64,000 bases of DNA from Telluria antibiotica (GTDB taxonomy: Bacteria > Pseudomonadota > Gammaproteobacteria > Burkholderiales > Burkholderiaceae_D): the NCBI RefSeq assembly GCF_011682055.1, contig NZ_JAAQOM010000016.1, positions 62,001 through 126,000 of the forward strand, given 5' to 3'. The notes below the pieces were generated by a model. That model saw nothing but the letters and a program-made list of their open reading frames with translations. It was not told the DNA's origin and did not search any database. Positions 43,108 through 52,154 of this stretch are shown here, piece after piece. The first letter of the stretch is position 1; each line of letters opens with the position of its first letter. The translations under genes were made by a program, and so were the position numbers.

Positions 43108-44328
43108 CTATTCGTACCTGAGCGCCTCGATCGGATCGAGCCGCGCCGCCTGGCTGGCCGGCACGACGCCGAACACGATGCCCACGGAACCGGAAAACAG
43201 CACGGCCAGCGTCACCGCCCACCACGGCACGACGGCCGGCGGGAAGTCGGGGATGATGCCCGCGATGAGCGCGCCCAACGCATAGCCGATCGCGAGCCCC
43301 ACCAGGCCGCCCAGCAGCGACAAGGTCACGGCCTCGATCAGGAACTGCAGCAGGATGTCGCGGCTGCGCGCCCCGATCGCCTTGCAGATGCCGATCTCGC
43401 GCGTGCGCTCCTTCACCGACACGAGCATGATGTTCATGATGCCGATCCCGCCCACCAGCAGCGCGATGCCGACGACGCCGCCCATCACGAGCGTGACGGT
43501 GCCGCTCAGCTTGTCGAACGACCTCGCGATCTGATCGGCCGATTCGATCTCGAAATCGTCCGGCTGGTCGGCCTTCAGGCGATGGGCCTGGCGCATGACC
43601 ATGCGGATGTGGCTGCGGGTCGCATCCAGCCGGCCCAGGTCGCCCACGGCCACCGTGATCATCAATTGCGGCCGCGTGTTGTTGCCGATGATGCTCTGCC
43701 CCGTCTTGTACGGGATGATCATGTAGTTGTCCCGCGACATCCCGAAGATCTCGCCCTGCTTCTCCATCACGCCGACGATCTTGAACCACTCGTTCGCGTA
43801 CAGGACGAATTGCCCGACCGGGTCGGCCGGCAGGTGCAGGTCGTCGATCAGCTTCTCGCCGATGACGGCCACGCGGCGCGCGCCGGCGTCGTCGGAATCG
43901 CTGATGAACCGCCCCAGGCGCACGTAGCGCCCGTTCACTTCCTGGTAGCTGGCCATCGTGGCGTACACCTGCGCCGTGGCGGACATGCCCGTGAAGCGCA
44001 CCTCGGAAGACGCGGGCACGAACAGGGGACTGAGGTGGCGGATGCCCTCCACGCGCACGCGCAACTGCTCCACGTCGTCGAAACGCAGGTAGTTCATCTT
44101 CCCGCGCATCATGTCCTTGAATTCGTTGTGCGGGCGGATCGTCAGGCCGTTGCCGCCCAGGCCTTCGAACTGGTCGCTGACGCTCTTCGACAAGCCCTGG
44201 ATCAGCGACACCACGGTGATCACCGACGCCACGCCGATGATGATGCCGAGCGACGTGAGGAAGCTGCGCAAGCGGTGCGCGCGGATCGATGCCAGCGCCG
44301 AGCGCACGCTTTCGAGGAACACGTTCAT
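43108..44328 (-). CDS. MacB-type ABC transporter permease
   Basis: A 406-residue permease of the MacB/FtsX type. It has an N-terminal membrane segment (FLTSLGIIIGVASVITVVSL), a large periplasmic MacB core domain (about 50-270), and three C-terminal membrane segments containing the FtsX domain. The ending GVVPASQAARLDPIEALRYE is typical of the family. ATG 44328 overlaps the ATPase stop by 4 bp. With the ATPase and HlyD-type gene upstream it makes a MacAB-like system, probably exporting a drug, peptide or siderophore with an outer-membrane channel encoded elsewhere. Confidence 0.9.
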   Translation of the reverse strand: MNVFLESVRSALASIRAHRLRSFLTSLGIIIGVASVITVVSLIQGLSKSVSDQFEGLGGNGLTIRPHNEFKDMMRGKMNYLRFDDVEQLRVRVEGIRHLSPLFVPASSEVRFTGMSATAQVYATMASYQEVNGRYVRLGRFISDSDDAGARRVAVIGEKLIDDLHLPADPVGQFVLYANEWFKIVGVMEKQGEIFGMSRDNYMIIPYKTGQSIIGNNTRPQLMITVAVGDLGRLDATRSHIRMVMRQAHRLKADQPDDFEIESADQIARSFDKLSGTVTLVMGGVVGIALLVGGIGIMNIMLVSVKERTREIGICKAIGARSRDILLQFLIEAVTLSLLGGLVGLAIGYALGALIAGIIPDFPPAVVPWWAVTLAVLFSGSVGIVFGVVPASQAARLDPIEALRYE

Positions 44329-45005
44329 GTGCCACTCCCCGTGTCGGACACGATGCGCCCGTCGCGCAGGCGCACGACACGCTCGCACTGGTCGGCGATC
44401 TCCGGTTCGTGCGTCACGATGACGACCGTCTGCCCGCCCGCGTGCAGCTCGCGGATCAAGTCCAGGATCTCCTCGCTTGTGGTGGAATCGAGGTTGCCTG
44501 TCGGTTCGTCCGCGAGCAGGATCGACGGCTTGCCCACGAGCGCGCGCGCGATCGCGACGCGCTGGCGCTGGCCGCCCGACAGCTCGTTCGGCCGGTGATG
44601 CAGCCGCCCGCCGAGGCCCACGCGCTGCAACGCCTGCTCGGCCAGCGCGAGGCGCTCGCGCAGCGGCACGCCGCGGTAGATCAGAGGCTGCGCCACGTTG
44701 TCGAGCGCAGTGGCGCGGGGCAGCAGGTGGAAACTCTGGAAGATGAAGCCGATCTCCTCGTTGCGCACGCGCGCCAGCTCGTCGCCCGACATCGTCGCCA
44801 CGTCGCGCCCGTTGAGCCGGTAGGCGCCGCTGCTGGGCCGGTCGAGGCAGCCGACGATGTTCATCATGGTCGACTTGCCGGACCCGGAGGCGCCGATGAA
44901 CGCCACGAATTCATTCGCCCGGATGTGCAGGTCGATGCCCTGCAGCGCATGCACCGTCTGGTCGCCCATCTTGTACTGCCTCGTCACGCCTTCCAGCCGG
45001 ATCAC
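44325..45005 (-). CDS. MacB-type ABC transporter ATPase
   Basis: A 226-residue ATPase of the LolD/MacB class. It has Walker A IGASGSGKSTMMN near 40, Q-loop FIFQSFHLLPRATALDN, signature LSGGQRQRVAIARAL, Walker B ILLADEPTGNLDS, and H-loop IVTHEPEIA. The start is taken as GTG 45005 (VIRLEGVTRQYKMG), which overlaps the preceding stop by 4 bp. The internal ATG 44969 would cut off the first beta strand. Confidence 0.92.
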   Translation of the reverse strand: MIRLEGVTRQYKMGDQTVHALQGIDLHIRANEFVAFIGASGSGKSTMMNIVGCLDRPSSGAYRLNGRDVATMSGDELARVRNEEIGFIFQSFHLLPRATALDNVAQPLIYRGVPLRERLALAEQALQRVGLGGRLHHRPNELSGGQRQRVAIARALVGKPSILLADEPTGNLDSTTSEEILDLIRELHAGGQTVVIVTHEPEIADQCERVVRLRDGRIVSDTGSGT

Positions 45006-46216
45006 GGATGCGCTCCTTCGGCCACTTTCACGTCCGTCTGCTGCCTGACCTGCACGACGGCATCGCCATCGTGCAGCTCGCGCAGCAGGCGCGCAGGCCC
45101 CACGGCGATCGTCTGGCCCACGGCGACACCCTTCGTCACTTCCTGGTTGGCGTCGTCGGAGAGGCCCAGCTCCACCGTCGTCTTCCTGACTTTCCCGTCC
45201 TGCACGACGAACACGTAGTTGACGTTCTTCGTGCGGTCCTTCGCACCGGGGACGTCTTCGTTCAGCACGGCCTGGATCGGCACGGCGGCCGTGGCCGCGC
45301 CGCTGCCGGCGACGATCTCCACGCGGCACGTCATGCCGGACCGCAGCGCGAGCTTCGAATCGTCGAGCCGCAGTTTGACGACGTACGCGCGTCCCTGGCT
45401 CTGGCCCGGCATCGCGTTCTTCGGCGCCATCGCGACGCTTTCCACGCGGCCCGTCACCGGCTGGTCGGGGAACGCCGCGGGAAACACCTTGGCCTGCTGG
45501 CCGACGGCCACGCGCGCGATGTCCGCTTCGTCCACGTTCACCTCGGCCATGATCGAGCCGACGTCGGCAATCGTCATCAGCGACGACCCCGCGATGCCGG
45601 TGGCGCTCGCGACGGCCGTTTCGCCGATCTTGATGGGCACCGCGGTCACGGTGCCGTCGATGGGTGCCCGCACCTCCGTCTTGGCCAGGTGCTCGCGCGA
45701 TTGCGACAGCAGCGCGCTCGCCTGCTCCAGCGATTCGCGGCTGGCGCGCAGCTCGACCTTCGCCAGGTCCACCTGGTGCACGGCGTCGTCGTATTTCGAG
45801 ATGTCGATGTACTTCGCCTTGTACAACTGGCCCGTGCGGTCCAGGTTGCGCTCTTGGTTCGCCAGGTTGATCTGCGCGCGCTCGATCGCGATGGCGGCGT
45901 TGCGGCGGTTCGCTTCCTGCTGCGCCACCTCGGCCTGGTACACGGTCGGATCGAGCCGCAGCAGGATCTGGCCGCGCGCCACCCGGTCGCCCTCCTTCAC
46001 GAGCACGCCGGCCACCTTGCCGATGACCTCCGCCGACAGCTGCACTTCCTGGCGGAAGACGAGATTGCCTGTCGCGAGGATGGCCGGGTGGATCGCGAGC
46101 TTCTGCACGGTCGCCAGCTCGGCCTCGCGGCGCGTCTGCTTGCCCGCGAACTTGACCGCCACGGGCACGATGAGGAACGCAGCGACGACGGCCGCACCGA
46201 TCAGTTTCTTGTTCAT
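45002..46216 (-). CDS. MacA/HlyD-type periplasmic adaptor protein
   Basis: A 404-residue membrane fusion protein. One N-terminal membrane anchor (LIGAAVVAAFLIVPVAVKFA) is followed by a lipoyl-like half (LSAEVIGKVAGVLVKEGDRV), and an alpha-hairpin coiled coil (about 100-180). The second lipoyl half reads TEVRAPIDGTVTAVPI, then come beta-barrel and membrane-proximal domains. It links the inner-membrane ABC pair to an outer-membrane channel. ATG 46216 starts 4 bp after the Yip1 gene, so all four genes are one operon. Confidence 0.9.
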   Translation of the reverse strand: MNKKLIGAAVVAAFLIVPVAVKFAGKQTRREAELATVQKLAIHPAILATGNLVFRQEVQLSAEVIGKVAGVLVKEGDRVARGQILLRLDPTVYQAEVAQQEANRRNAAIAIERAQINLANQERNLDRTGQLYKAKYIDISKYDDAVHQVDLAKVELRASRESLEQASALLSQSREHLAKTEVRAPIDGTVTAVPIKIGETAVASATGIAGSSLMTIADVGSIMAEVNVDEADIARVAVGQQAKVFPAAFPDQPVTGRVESVAMAPKNAMPGQSQGRAYVVKLRLDDSKLALRSGMTCRVEIVAGSGAATAAVPIQAVLNEDVPGAKDRTKNVNYVFVVQDGKVRKTTVELGLSDDANQEVTKGVAVGQTIAVGPARLLRELHDGDAVVQVRQQTDVKVAEGAHP

Positions 46217-46220
46217 GCGC

Positions 46221-46916
46221 TCAACCGAAGATAACGATTTTCGCGGCCCAGATGCCGTAGACGAGGGCATACGGCAGCACGGCGACCAGGGCGCAGACGC
46301 CGGCCGAACGCCCCGTCCAGGCCTTCAGGCCGATGAAGGCCAGCGCGATGGACCACACGGACGTCAGGTCGAGATTGGTGGCAAGGCTGAACCACGGGCT
46401 CGACATCGGCAGGTGAAACAGCAGGTAGTTGAGCGACACCATGTTCATGTCATCCGGCGCCAGGCGGCCGCCCGACGTCATGATCTGCAGCGCGGACAGC
46501 GGCACCGTCAGCAGGCGCGGGATGCTGGTCCAGACGGCGAAGCCGAACCACTTGCCGTAGCCGATGCCGGTACCCAGCGCCTTGCCCGCCAACAGGTAGT
46601 ACACGGCCACGAGCGCGCACAGGACGGGCAGGCCCAGCACGGCGCCGGCACCGGACATCCACATCATCGTCTTCGGCGTCATGAACTGCTCCATCGCGGC
46701 CCGCGCTTCCGGTTTCACGACGCCCTGCGACGCCAGCATGTGCTCGCGGAACCAGGCGAAATCGAGCGTCGCGACGTACCAGTAACTGAGGGCCAGCGTC
46801 AGCAGGATGAGGACCAGCAGTGGAATGAACGGCCGCGGCTTGTCCTTCAGCCGGGCGAAAGTGGGCGAAGGCGCGAGGATGACGTTGCCGATGTCGAAGA
46901 GTGGCTGCGTGGCCAT
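46221..46916 (-). CDS. Yip1-family membrane protein
   Basis: A 231-residue protein with about five membrane segments (FIPLLVLILLTLALSYWYVA; GAVLGLPVLCALVAVYYLLA; SAGVCALVAVLPYALVYGIW). The N-terminal part (LFDIGNVILAPSPTFARLKD) fits the YIP1 (PF04893) family. It is the first gene of the MacAB-like operon. Its role with the transporter is unknown. ATG 46916 is chosen from the family-like start MATQPLFD. Confidence 0.8.
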   Translation of the reverse strand: MATQPLFDIGNVILAPSPTFARLKDKPRPFIPLLVLILLTLALSYWYVATLDFAWFREHMLASQGVVKPEARAAMEQFMTPKTMMWMSGAGAVLGLPVLCALVAVYYLLAGKALGTGIGYGKWFGFAVWTSIPRLLTVPLSALQIMTSGGRLAPDDMNMVSLNYLLFHLPMSSPWFSLATNLDLTSVWSIALAFIGLKAWTGRSAGVCALVAVLPYALVYGIWAAKIVIFG

Positions 46917-47294
46917 ATTGTGGACTCCCTGGTCGTTGTTATCGCCGGGCAGCACCTGCTGCACGGTTGCCGGTAGTCTAGGGGATTCGGCGCGCTGAAA
47001 ACTCACCAATTGTCATTACAAAATCTGCCGCGCGGCGCGCTCACTCTGGGACGGCGCACGGCGTTTACACGGCGCTTGCACGGCGCACGCATCTTTATAC
47101 GCGGCGTTTACACGGCGGCCGGCGCGCCCGGTCGTGGTCCCATCAAATGAGCCCTGGGTGGCTCTTATGTGGTGCCAGTGGACCGCATATAGTCTGCCAA
47201 TATGCATGCGAGACGCAGAGAATTTTTCATGACTTGTCGAATCCTGCCCGCTCGTTCGTCGACAAGGACATCCCGTCTCTACCATCCGACGACC
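46917..47294. other. Divergent intergenic region with a 16-bp direct repeat
   Basis: About 380 bp between the divergent Yip1 operon and the Sel1 gene, with no gene. CGGCGTTTACACGGCG occurs twice, at 47059-47074 and 47102-47117, 43 bp apart, with further partial ACGGCGCACG copies in between. The spacing is about four helical turns, which would suit a regulator binding both operons, but the function is unproven. Confidence 0.55.
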
Positions 47295-47903
47295 ATGAAA
47301 AAGCAGATCGCCGCAACGATGCTCGTGTTCGGACTGCACGGTCCCTCGACGGCCGGCGTCGCCGAGGGCATCGAGGCGTACAACGGACACGATTACGCGC
47401 TGGCGCTGAGGGAAATCGCGCCGTTCGCCAAGGCCGGCAATGCGGACGCACAGCATGTGCTCGGCCTGATGTACTACATGGGCCGCGGCGTCCCACGCGA
47501 TTACGCACAAGCCTTCGCATGGCATTACAAGGCGGCCGTACAGGGCCTGCCCGCCGCACAGTACGTGATTGGCGCGATGTATTACACGGGCAACGCGGTT
47601 CCCCGCGACCCGGGGCGGGCAGTCTCGTGGTTCCGCAAGGCGGCGGAACAAGGCCATCCGGACGCGCAGTACGCCCTCGGCCTCATGTACCGCTACCACG
47701 TGGCCGGCCTGCCCGAGGACGCGGTGCTCGCCTACATACTGTGGAATCTTGCCGCTGCAAACGGCCACCGCGATGCCGTCGCACAACGGTCTGCCCTCGC
47801 GCGCAGCATGACGGAAGAGCAGATCGCGGAGGCGCAACGTTTGTCGCGCGAATGGCGTCCGGGCAAGCCCTTGCCGGCCCGGTCGCATGCTGCCACGAAC
47901 TGA
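47295..47903 (+). CDS. Exported Sel1-repeat protein
   Basis: A 202-residue protein with a short signal-like N-terminus (MKKQIAATMLVFGLHGPSTA) and at least three Sel1-like repeats: GNADAQHVLGLMYYMGRGVP, LPAAQYVIGAMYYTGNAVP, and HPDAQYALGLMYRYHVAGLP. Such repeats form alpha-solenoids for protein binding. ATG 47295 is chosen to place the signal sequence. Its 3' end is 16 bp from the following secreted protein, so both are probably one unit. Confidence 0.85.
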   Translation: MKKQIAATMLVFGLHGPSTAGVAEGIEAYNGHDYALALREIAPFAKAGNADAQHVLGLMYYMGRGVPRDYAQAFAWHYKAAVQGLPAAQYVIGAMYYTGNAVPRDPGRAVSWFRKAAEQGHPDAQYALGLMYRYHVAGLPEDAVLAYILWNLAAANGHRDAVAQRSALARSMTEEQIAEAQRLSREWRPGKPLPARSHAATN

Positions 47904-47919
47904 TCTTACTGGAGGAAAT

Positions 47920-48474
47920 ATGCGAACACTGATCGGCTGGGTGCTCTGGTTGATAGCGAGCGGCAGCATCGCCGCCACGGCTGCGCCTCCGCCGGACGGC
48001 CAGCACGATTTCGACTGGGAAATCGGCACCTGGACCACCAGCCTGAAGCGCCTGCGCGAACCGCTCAGCGGCAAGACCGAGTGGGTCGAGTACGAGGGGA
48101 CGTCGGTCGTCAAGCCGGTCATGGACGGACGCGCCAACCTCGTCGAGCTCGACGTGCGCGGCAGCGCCGGCCGCATCGCGGGTGTGTCGCTGCGCCTGTA
48201 CCGGCCCGCGAGCGGCCAGTGGGCCCTGCATTTCGCGAACCTGGCCAACGGCCTGATGACCGACCCGATGTACGGCACCTTCCAGGACGGCCGGGGCAGC
48301 TTCTACGGCCAGGACACCGTGGACGGACGCGTGGTCCTCGTGCGGTTCCTGATCACGCCGATGGGTGTGGACCGGTGGCGTTTCGAGCAGGCCTATTCGG
48401 CCGACGGTGGGCAGCGCTGGGAGACCAACTGGATTGCCATCGATACGCGCGTGAAGCCGGCTGCCCAGCCGTAG
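47920..48474 (+). CDS. DUF1579-like exported protein
   Basis: A 184-residue protein with GGAGGA 4 nt before ATG 47920. A signal peptide (MRTLIGWVLWLIASGSIAAT) precedes a lipocalin-like strand-rich body (HDFDWEIGTWTTSLKRLREP; TPMGVDRWRFEQAYSADGGQ). The FDWEIGTW opening is that of DUF1579-type proteins, which have no defined function. It lies just left of the IS element and appears intact. Confidence 0.75.
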   Translation: MRTLIGWVLWLIASGSIAATAAPPPDGQHDFDWEIGTWTTSLKRLREPLSGKTEWVEYEGTSVVKPVMDGRANLVELDVRGSAGRIAGVSLRLYRPASGQWALHFANLANGLMTDPMYGTFQDGRGSFYGQDTVDGRVVLVRFLITPMGVDRWRFEQAYSADGGQRWETNWIAIDTRVKPAAQP

Positions 48475-48614
48475 CGGGCACGCGTCCACGTGTTGACGCA
48501 TCGGGAGCGCGAATAAAGTCCGCCGCGACAGCCAAACGCTACCAGCGTCCTGCGCCTGGTTCTGCCAGCAACAAACTCGTACACTGAGCCGGACCGGCCG
48601 CTCGCTATCGGCCG

Positions 48615-48630
48615 AGGCCGTGTAAAAACG
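48615..48630. repeat. Left terminal inverted repeat of the IS
   Basis: AGGCCGTGTAAAAACG, exact complement of the right end at 50268-50283. Confidence 0.9.
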
Positions 48631-48722
48631 CAAGATCGACTGCTCGAATCTCAAGGGTTAATACTGGAGCGGCCTGAGGCGTCGTGTCGCCCCCCAATCG
48701 ATCTCCGCTGACGTCGGCCAAC

Positions 48723-50200
48723 TCAGAATGGTGACGCCCCAAAGTCGCCCAAATCGCTTGAGAAAACGGGCGTAGGCCCGGATCGCGGCCACCATGCCGA
48801 TCTGCCCAGAATTGCCATCAATCGTCGGAAATTATAGGCGAGCACGTGCAGGCTCATTTCCGTTTTCACGCACTCCAGTCCTTTCGTCAGAAAGTGCGTC
48901 GCGCCCATCCATGATTTGATCGTGCCGTATGGGTGCTCAACGGACGAGCGGCGGATGCGCATGGCGTCTGGGTTCTGGTCCAGGCGTGTCTGCATGTCGT
49001 CGAGCACGTCTTGATGCTCCCATCGCGTCACTCGGCGCTGCTGGCTCGGCGTGCACTTGGCCTTGAGCGGGCAATCCTTGCAGTTCGAGCTCCAGTAGCG
49101 ATGGTTTTTGAGGCCATTCTCGATGCTCGTAAAACGCCAGATCAGTGCTTGTCCCGCAGGACAGCGAAACTCGTCCTTATCAGGATCGTAGATGAAGTCG
49201 GCCTTGTCGAACCTGCCGTCAGCCTTGGCATTCGATGTCTTCACCTTCGGTACCAGGGCACTAATACCGGCCTCGTGGCAGGCGAGAATCTCTTCACCCT
49301 TGAAATAACCGCGGTCGGCTATCGCTGTGAGCTTTGGCGTCCCGATTGCCGTACGCGCTTTCTTTGCCATGCCGTACAATTGATCGCGGTCGCTGCCGTT
49401 ATTCGTTACATCGTGCTCGACGATCAAGTGATGCTTTGTGTCGACGGCAGTCTGCACGTTGTAGCCAACGATGCCCGAGCCCCGCGTCATCATCGAGCGG
49501 GCATCCGGACCGGTGAGCGAAATCTGTGTTTCGCCTGTTTCTTGCAGCTTCGCTTCGATCTCTGTGAGCGCCGCCATCTGGTCCTTCAGCGCTGCAATCT
49601 TGTCGTTGAGGCGAACCGCTTTCGCCTGTTTGGCAGCGGGTTCCTGGCGATCGGCTGTATCGAGTTCTGCCAGATACCGGGTGATGTTGGCCTCGATTTC
49701 TTGCATCCGACGCTTGAGCTTGGCATCGGTGAAATTGCGGTCGCTGCTGTTGACGGCCTTGAACTTGCTGCCATCGATGGCCACCACCGCATCGGATAAC
49801 AAATCCAGCTGCTGGCACAAGACGACGAACTGGCGGCAGACGTTGCGAATGGCCTTGCCGTTGTCCTTTCGGAAGTTCGCGATCGTCTTGAAGTCGGGTG
49901 CCAGTCGCTGCGTCAACCACATCAATTCGATGTTACGTTGGGCTTCGCGCTCAAGCCGTCGGCTCGACTGAATGCGGTTGAGATAACCGTAGATGTAGAG
50001 TTTGAGCAGCAAGGCCGGGTGGTAAGCGGGCCGTCCCGTTTTCGCTGGCTGTACACCCTTGAAGCCAAGCCCGGCAAGGTTCAGTTCTTCGACAATACAT
50101 CGACGACGCGTACCGGATTGTCCTCGGAAACGTAGTCCTCCAGTCGCTCAGGCAGCAGCGTGCCTTGTCCTCGCTGTTCGCCTTCGATAAAGCGCTTCAT
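48723..50200 (-). pseudogene. IS1182-family transposase, frameshifted
   Basis: The gene begins at ATG 50200 (MKRFIEGEQRGQGTLLPERL). It is read to EDNPVRVVDVL, where a one-base loss near 50095-50100 shifts the frame and gives a stop. The next frame continues with IVEELNLAGLGFKGVQPAKT and then LLLKLYIYGYLNRIQSSRRL to the C-terminus. DDE-type blocks remain: VVAIDGSKFKAVNS, TAIADRGYFKGEEILAC, and RRSSVEHPYGTIKSWMGATH. A second shift near 48805 is likely, since another frame offers a more natural end (QIGMVAAIRAYARFL). No full-length enzyme can be made without recoding. Confidence 0.82.
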
Positions 50201-50267
50201 GTGGCATCTGTATTGATGAGATACTGGATCAACGTTTACGGACCCGGTTCCGTTTACCCGAAATCTA

Positions 50268-50283
50268 CGTTTTTACACGGCCT
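50268..50283. repeat. Right terminal inverted repeat of the IS
   Basis: Exact reverse complement of 48615-48630. Confidence 0.9.
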
Positions 50284-50349
50284 GAGCCAGAAGCGGCCAC
50301 CTGCCAAACGCCTATACCATCAACTTCGATATCAACACTGCAAACCTAA

Positions 50350-50640
50350 ATGGCAATTTCTGGAGCAACTTGGCGAAAGCACCCGTTCAAGATCGGCGAA
50401 ACATACATAGCGTCTCAGTCTTTCCTCGGTTGTCCTTTCGTAGGGTTTCCAGACCTCGAATTTGTCAAAGGCCACGCCTATCAGCTGCTGCACATTGGCC
50501 ACAGCCACTATGACGAATACACGATTTTCACATTCAGGGAAATTGCTGGCGCACAGCGCATTGACTGGTGGTGGTCAGATGATGAACCTGAGGCATTGTG
50601 TTGGAACAGATTCCAATTCCCTGAATCATCAGCAAGCTAG
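50350..50640 (+). CDS. Hypothetical protein beside the IS
   Basis: A 96-residue frame starting MAISGATWRKHPFKIGETYI and containing LEFVKGHAYQLLHIGHSHYD, then EYTIFTFREIAG. The alternation of aromatic and polar residues looks like a real small beta protein. It may resemble DUF3601-type proteins, but I cannot confirm this. It is less GC-rich than the surroundings and sits 67 bp from the IS end, so it may have arrived with the element or be the remains of a disrupted locus. Confidence 0.5.
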   Translation: MAISGATWRKHPFKIGETYIASQSFLGCPFVGFPDLEFVKGHAYQLLHIGHSHYDEYTIFTFREIAGAQRIDWWWSDDEPEALCWNRFQFPESSAS

Positions 50641-50712
50641 TGGAAGCTCGACGAGGCTACCTCGCGTTATGTCTGCTTCGGGCTGCGCATTCAACTGGTC
50701 GACGCAATACAC

Positions 50713-51297
50713 TCATGCACCGCCTTCCAACAGCGCCAGCGCCTGCTCGCGCGCCGCGTCCCGCAGCGATGCGCGCAGCACCGGGTCGTCCGTCGTGCGC
50801 GCCAGCACCATGCCGCCCACGCACAGCGCGACGATCGCCTGCGCGCGCCGCTCGCCGTCGGCTTCGTGCGCGAGCGCGCCCGCGTGCACCTGCACGAGGT
50901 TGCGGATCAGCTGCGTGTACGCCTTCTGCGGGGACAGGCCCGCGCGCGCCACGTCGCCCGGCAGCGCGTACAGCGGGCAATGCGCCTCGATGTTGTCGAA
51001 CACCTCGTCGCTCAGGTAGATGTCGACGAGCATGCGCGCCAGCTTGCCCGGCTCGGGCGGCGGGACGTCCTTGAAATCGGGCTTGAACGGATTGCATGTG
51101 GTGAAGCTGGTGATGGCCGCCGCATACAGCTCGTCCTTGCTGTCGAAGTGGTGGTAAAAAGCGCCGCGGGTCAGACCCGCCTCGGACATCACGCGGTCGA
51201 TCGACACCTGTTCGAAGCCGTGGAGGTTGAACAGCCTGCGCGCCGCATGGACGATGCGTTCGCGGGTCTGTGCCTTGTGTTCGCTACTGTAGGGCAT
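50713..51297 (-). CDS. TetR-family transcriptional repressor
   Basis: A 194-residue regulator. The N-terminal helix-turn-helix (TRERIVHAARRLFNLHGFEQ, then MSEAGLTRGAFYHHFDSKDE) is typical TetR. A ligand-binding C-terminal domain has an AcrR/NemR-like length. It is divergent from a glutathione S-transferase gene with a palindromic candidate operator between them. The likely model is derepression of the GST by an electrophile or aromatic ligand; this is inference. Confidence 0.92.
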   Translation of the reverse strand: MPYSSEHKAQTRERIVHAARRLFNLHGFEQVSIDRVMSEAGLTRGAFYHHFDSKDELYAAAITSFTTCNPFKPDFKDVPPPEPGKLARMLVDIYLSDEVFDNIEAHCPLYALPGDVARAGLSPQKAYTQLIRNLVQVHAGALAHEADGERRAQAIVALCVGGMVLARTTDDPVLRASLRDAAREQALALLEGGA

Positions 51298-51339
51298 GCG
51301 GGTCTCCTTTCGAGATCGGCATTATGCGCGCATCTACAT

Positions 51340-51355
51340 TATGTTCTTGAACATA
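51340..51355. promoter_or_regulatory. Candidate TetR operator
   Basis: TATGTTCTTGAACATA is a 7-bp inverted pair with a 2-bp centre, midway between the divergent TetR and GST starts. A second short palindrome ATGCGCGCAT lies at 51324-51333. Divergent placement and size suit a TetR dimer site. Confidence 0.6.
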
Positions 51356-51403
51356 TTTTGTGCCTGCGTATGCTGGTCGACATTCATCCCAAGGAGACCA
51401 CCG

Positions 51404-52054
51404 ATGCCTACCCTGACCACCTTCCGTGCCGTTCCCTCGTTTGCCGTCGGTTACGTGCGCGACCTGCGCGTGCGCTGGGCCCTCGAAGAAGCCGGCGAAC
51501 CGTATGACGTGCGCCTGATCGGCTTCGAGGAGAAAGAATCGCCCGCCTACCGCCACGAACAGCCGTTCGCGCAGGTGCCCGTGCTGCAGGACGGCGACAT
51601 GACGCTGTTCGAGACCGGCGCGATCCTGCTGCACCTGGGCGAACGCTTCCCCGTCCTGCTGCCGCGCGATCCGGACGGCCGCGCGCAGGTCACGATGTGG
51701 GCGTTCGCCGCGCTCAATTCCGTCGAGCCCTACATCGCCAACCTCGCCAACCTCGTCGTGTTCTCCATGGAGCAGCCGTGGGCTGCCGCGCAGCGTCCGG
51801 TGCTGGAAGAGATCGCGCTGAAGCGCCTGGGCCAGGTGGACGACTGGCTTGCGGGCCGCGACTACCTGGCCGGCGATTTCAGCGCGGCCGACATCCTCAT
51901 GACGACAGTCGTGCGCCTGCTCGACGGCATGGGCTATGTCGAGCGCTTCGCGCGCCTGACGGCCTGGCGCGACCGCTGCACGGCGCGCCCCGCGTATCGC
52001 AAGGCGCTGGCCGCCCAGGTGGCGCAGTACGCGCCCGAAACCGAAGCCGCCTGA
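51404..52054 (+). CDS. Glutathione S-transferase
   Basis: A 216-residue cytosolic GST. The thioredoxin-like N-domain has YVRDLRVRWALEEAGEPYDV and the cis-Pro/glutathione motif AQVPVLQDGDMTLFETGAIL, and the C-terminal helical domain has YLAGDFSAADILM. AAGGAG stands 7 nt before ATG 51404. It is probably controlled by the adjacent TetR protein. The substrate is unknown. Confidence 0.93.
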   Translation: MPTLTTFRAVPSFAVGYVRDLRVRWALEEAGEPYDVRLIGFEEKESPAYRHEQPFAQVPVLQDGDMTLFETGAILLHLGERFPVLLPRDPDGRAQVTMWAFAALNSVEPYIANLANLVVFSMEQPWAAAQRPVLEEIALKRLGQVDDWLAGRDYLAGDFSAADILMTTVVRLLDGMGYVERFARLTAWRDRCTARPAYRKALAAQVAQYAPETEAA

Positions 52055-52154
52055 GTTTTTACGGGTTCGTTGCACGCGGGCCCGATCTGTATACACCGTT
52101 TTTACGCCCGCCCCGCTACGCTGGTCTCGTCATCATTCGTCGAAAGGACGTCAT

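Larger units (their letters stand above)
48615..50283 (-). mobile_element. IS1182-type insertion sequence, decayed
   Basis: A 1669-bp element bounded by perfect 16-bp inverted repeats AGGCCGTGTAAAAACG (48615-48630, and complement at 50268-50283). It carries one transposase gene on the minus strand with at least one frameshift. I see no clear target duplication in the immediate flanks (CGGCCG to the left, GAGCCAG to the right). Its base composition is noticeably lower in GC than the neighbours, as expected for acquired DNA. Confidence 0.88.

Noticed and set aside
48480-48614. A gene interrupted by the IS
   Set aside because: Translating the left flank in three frames and joining it to the right flank gave no continuous recognisable protein.
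49990-50200. Programmed frameshifting of the IS transposase
   Set aside because: The break at about 50097 lacks a slippery heptamer that I can see, and IS1182-type elements normally have one uninterrupted frame. A mutation is simpler.
48600-50295. Target-site duplication flanking the IS
   Set aside because: Left flank CGGCCG and right flank GAGCCAG share no convincing duplicated bases, so none is claimed.
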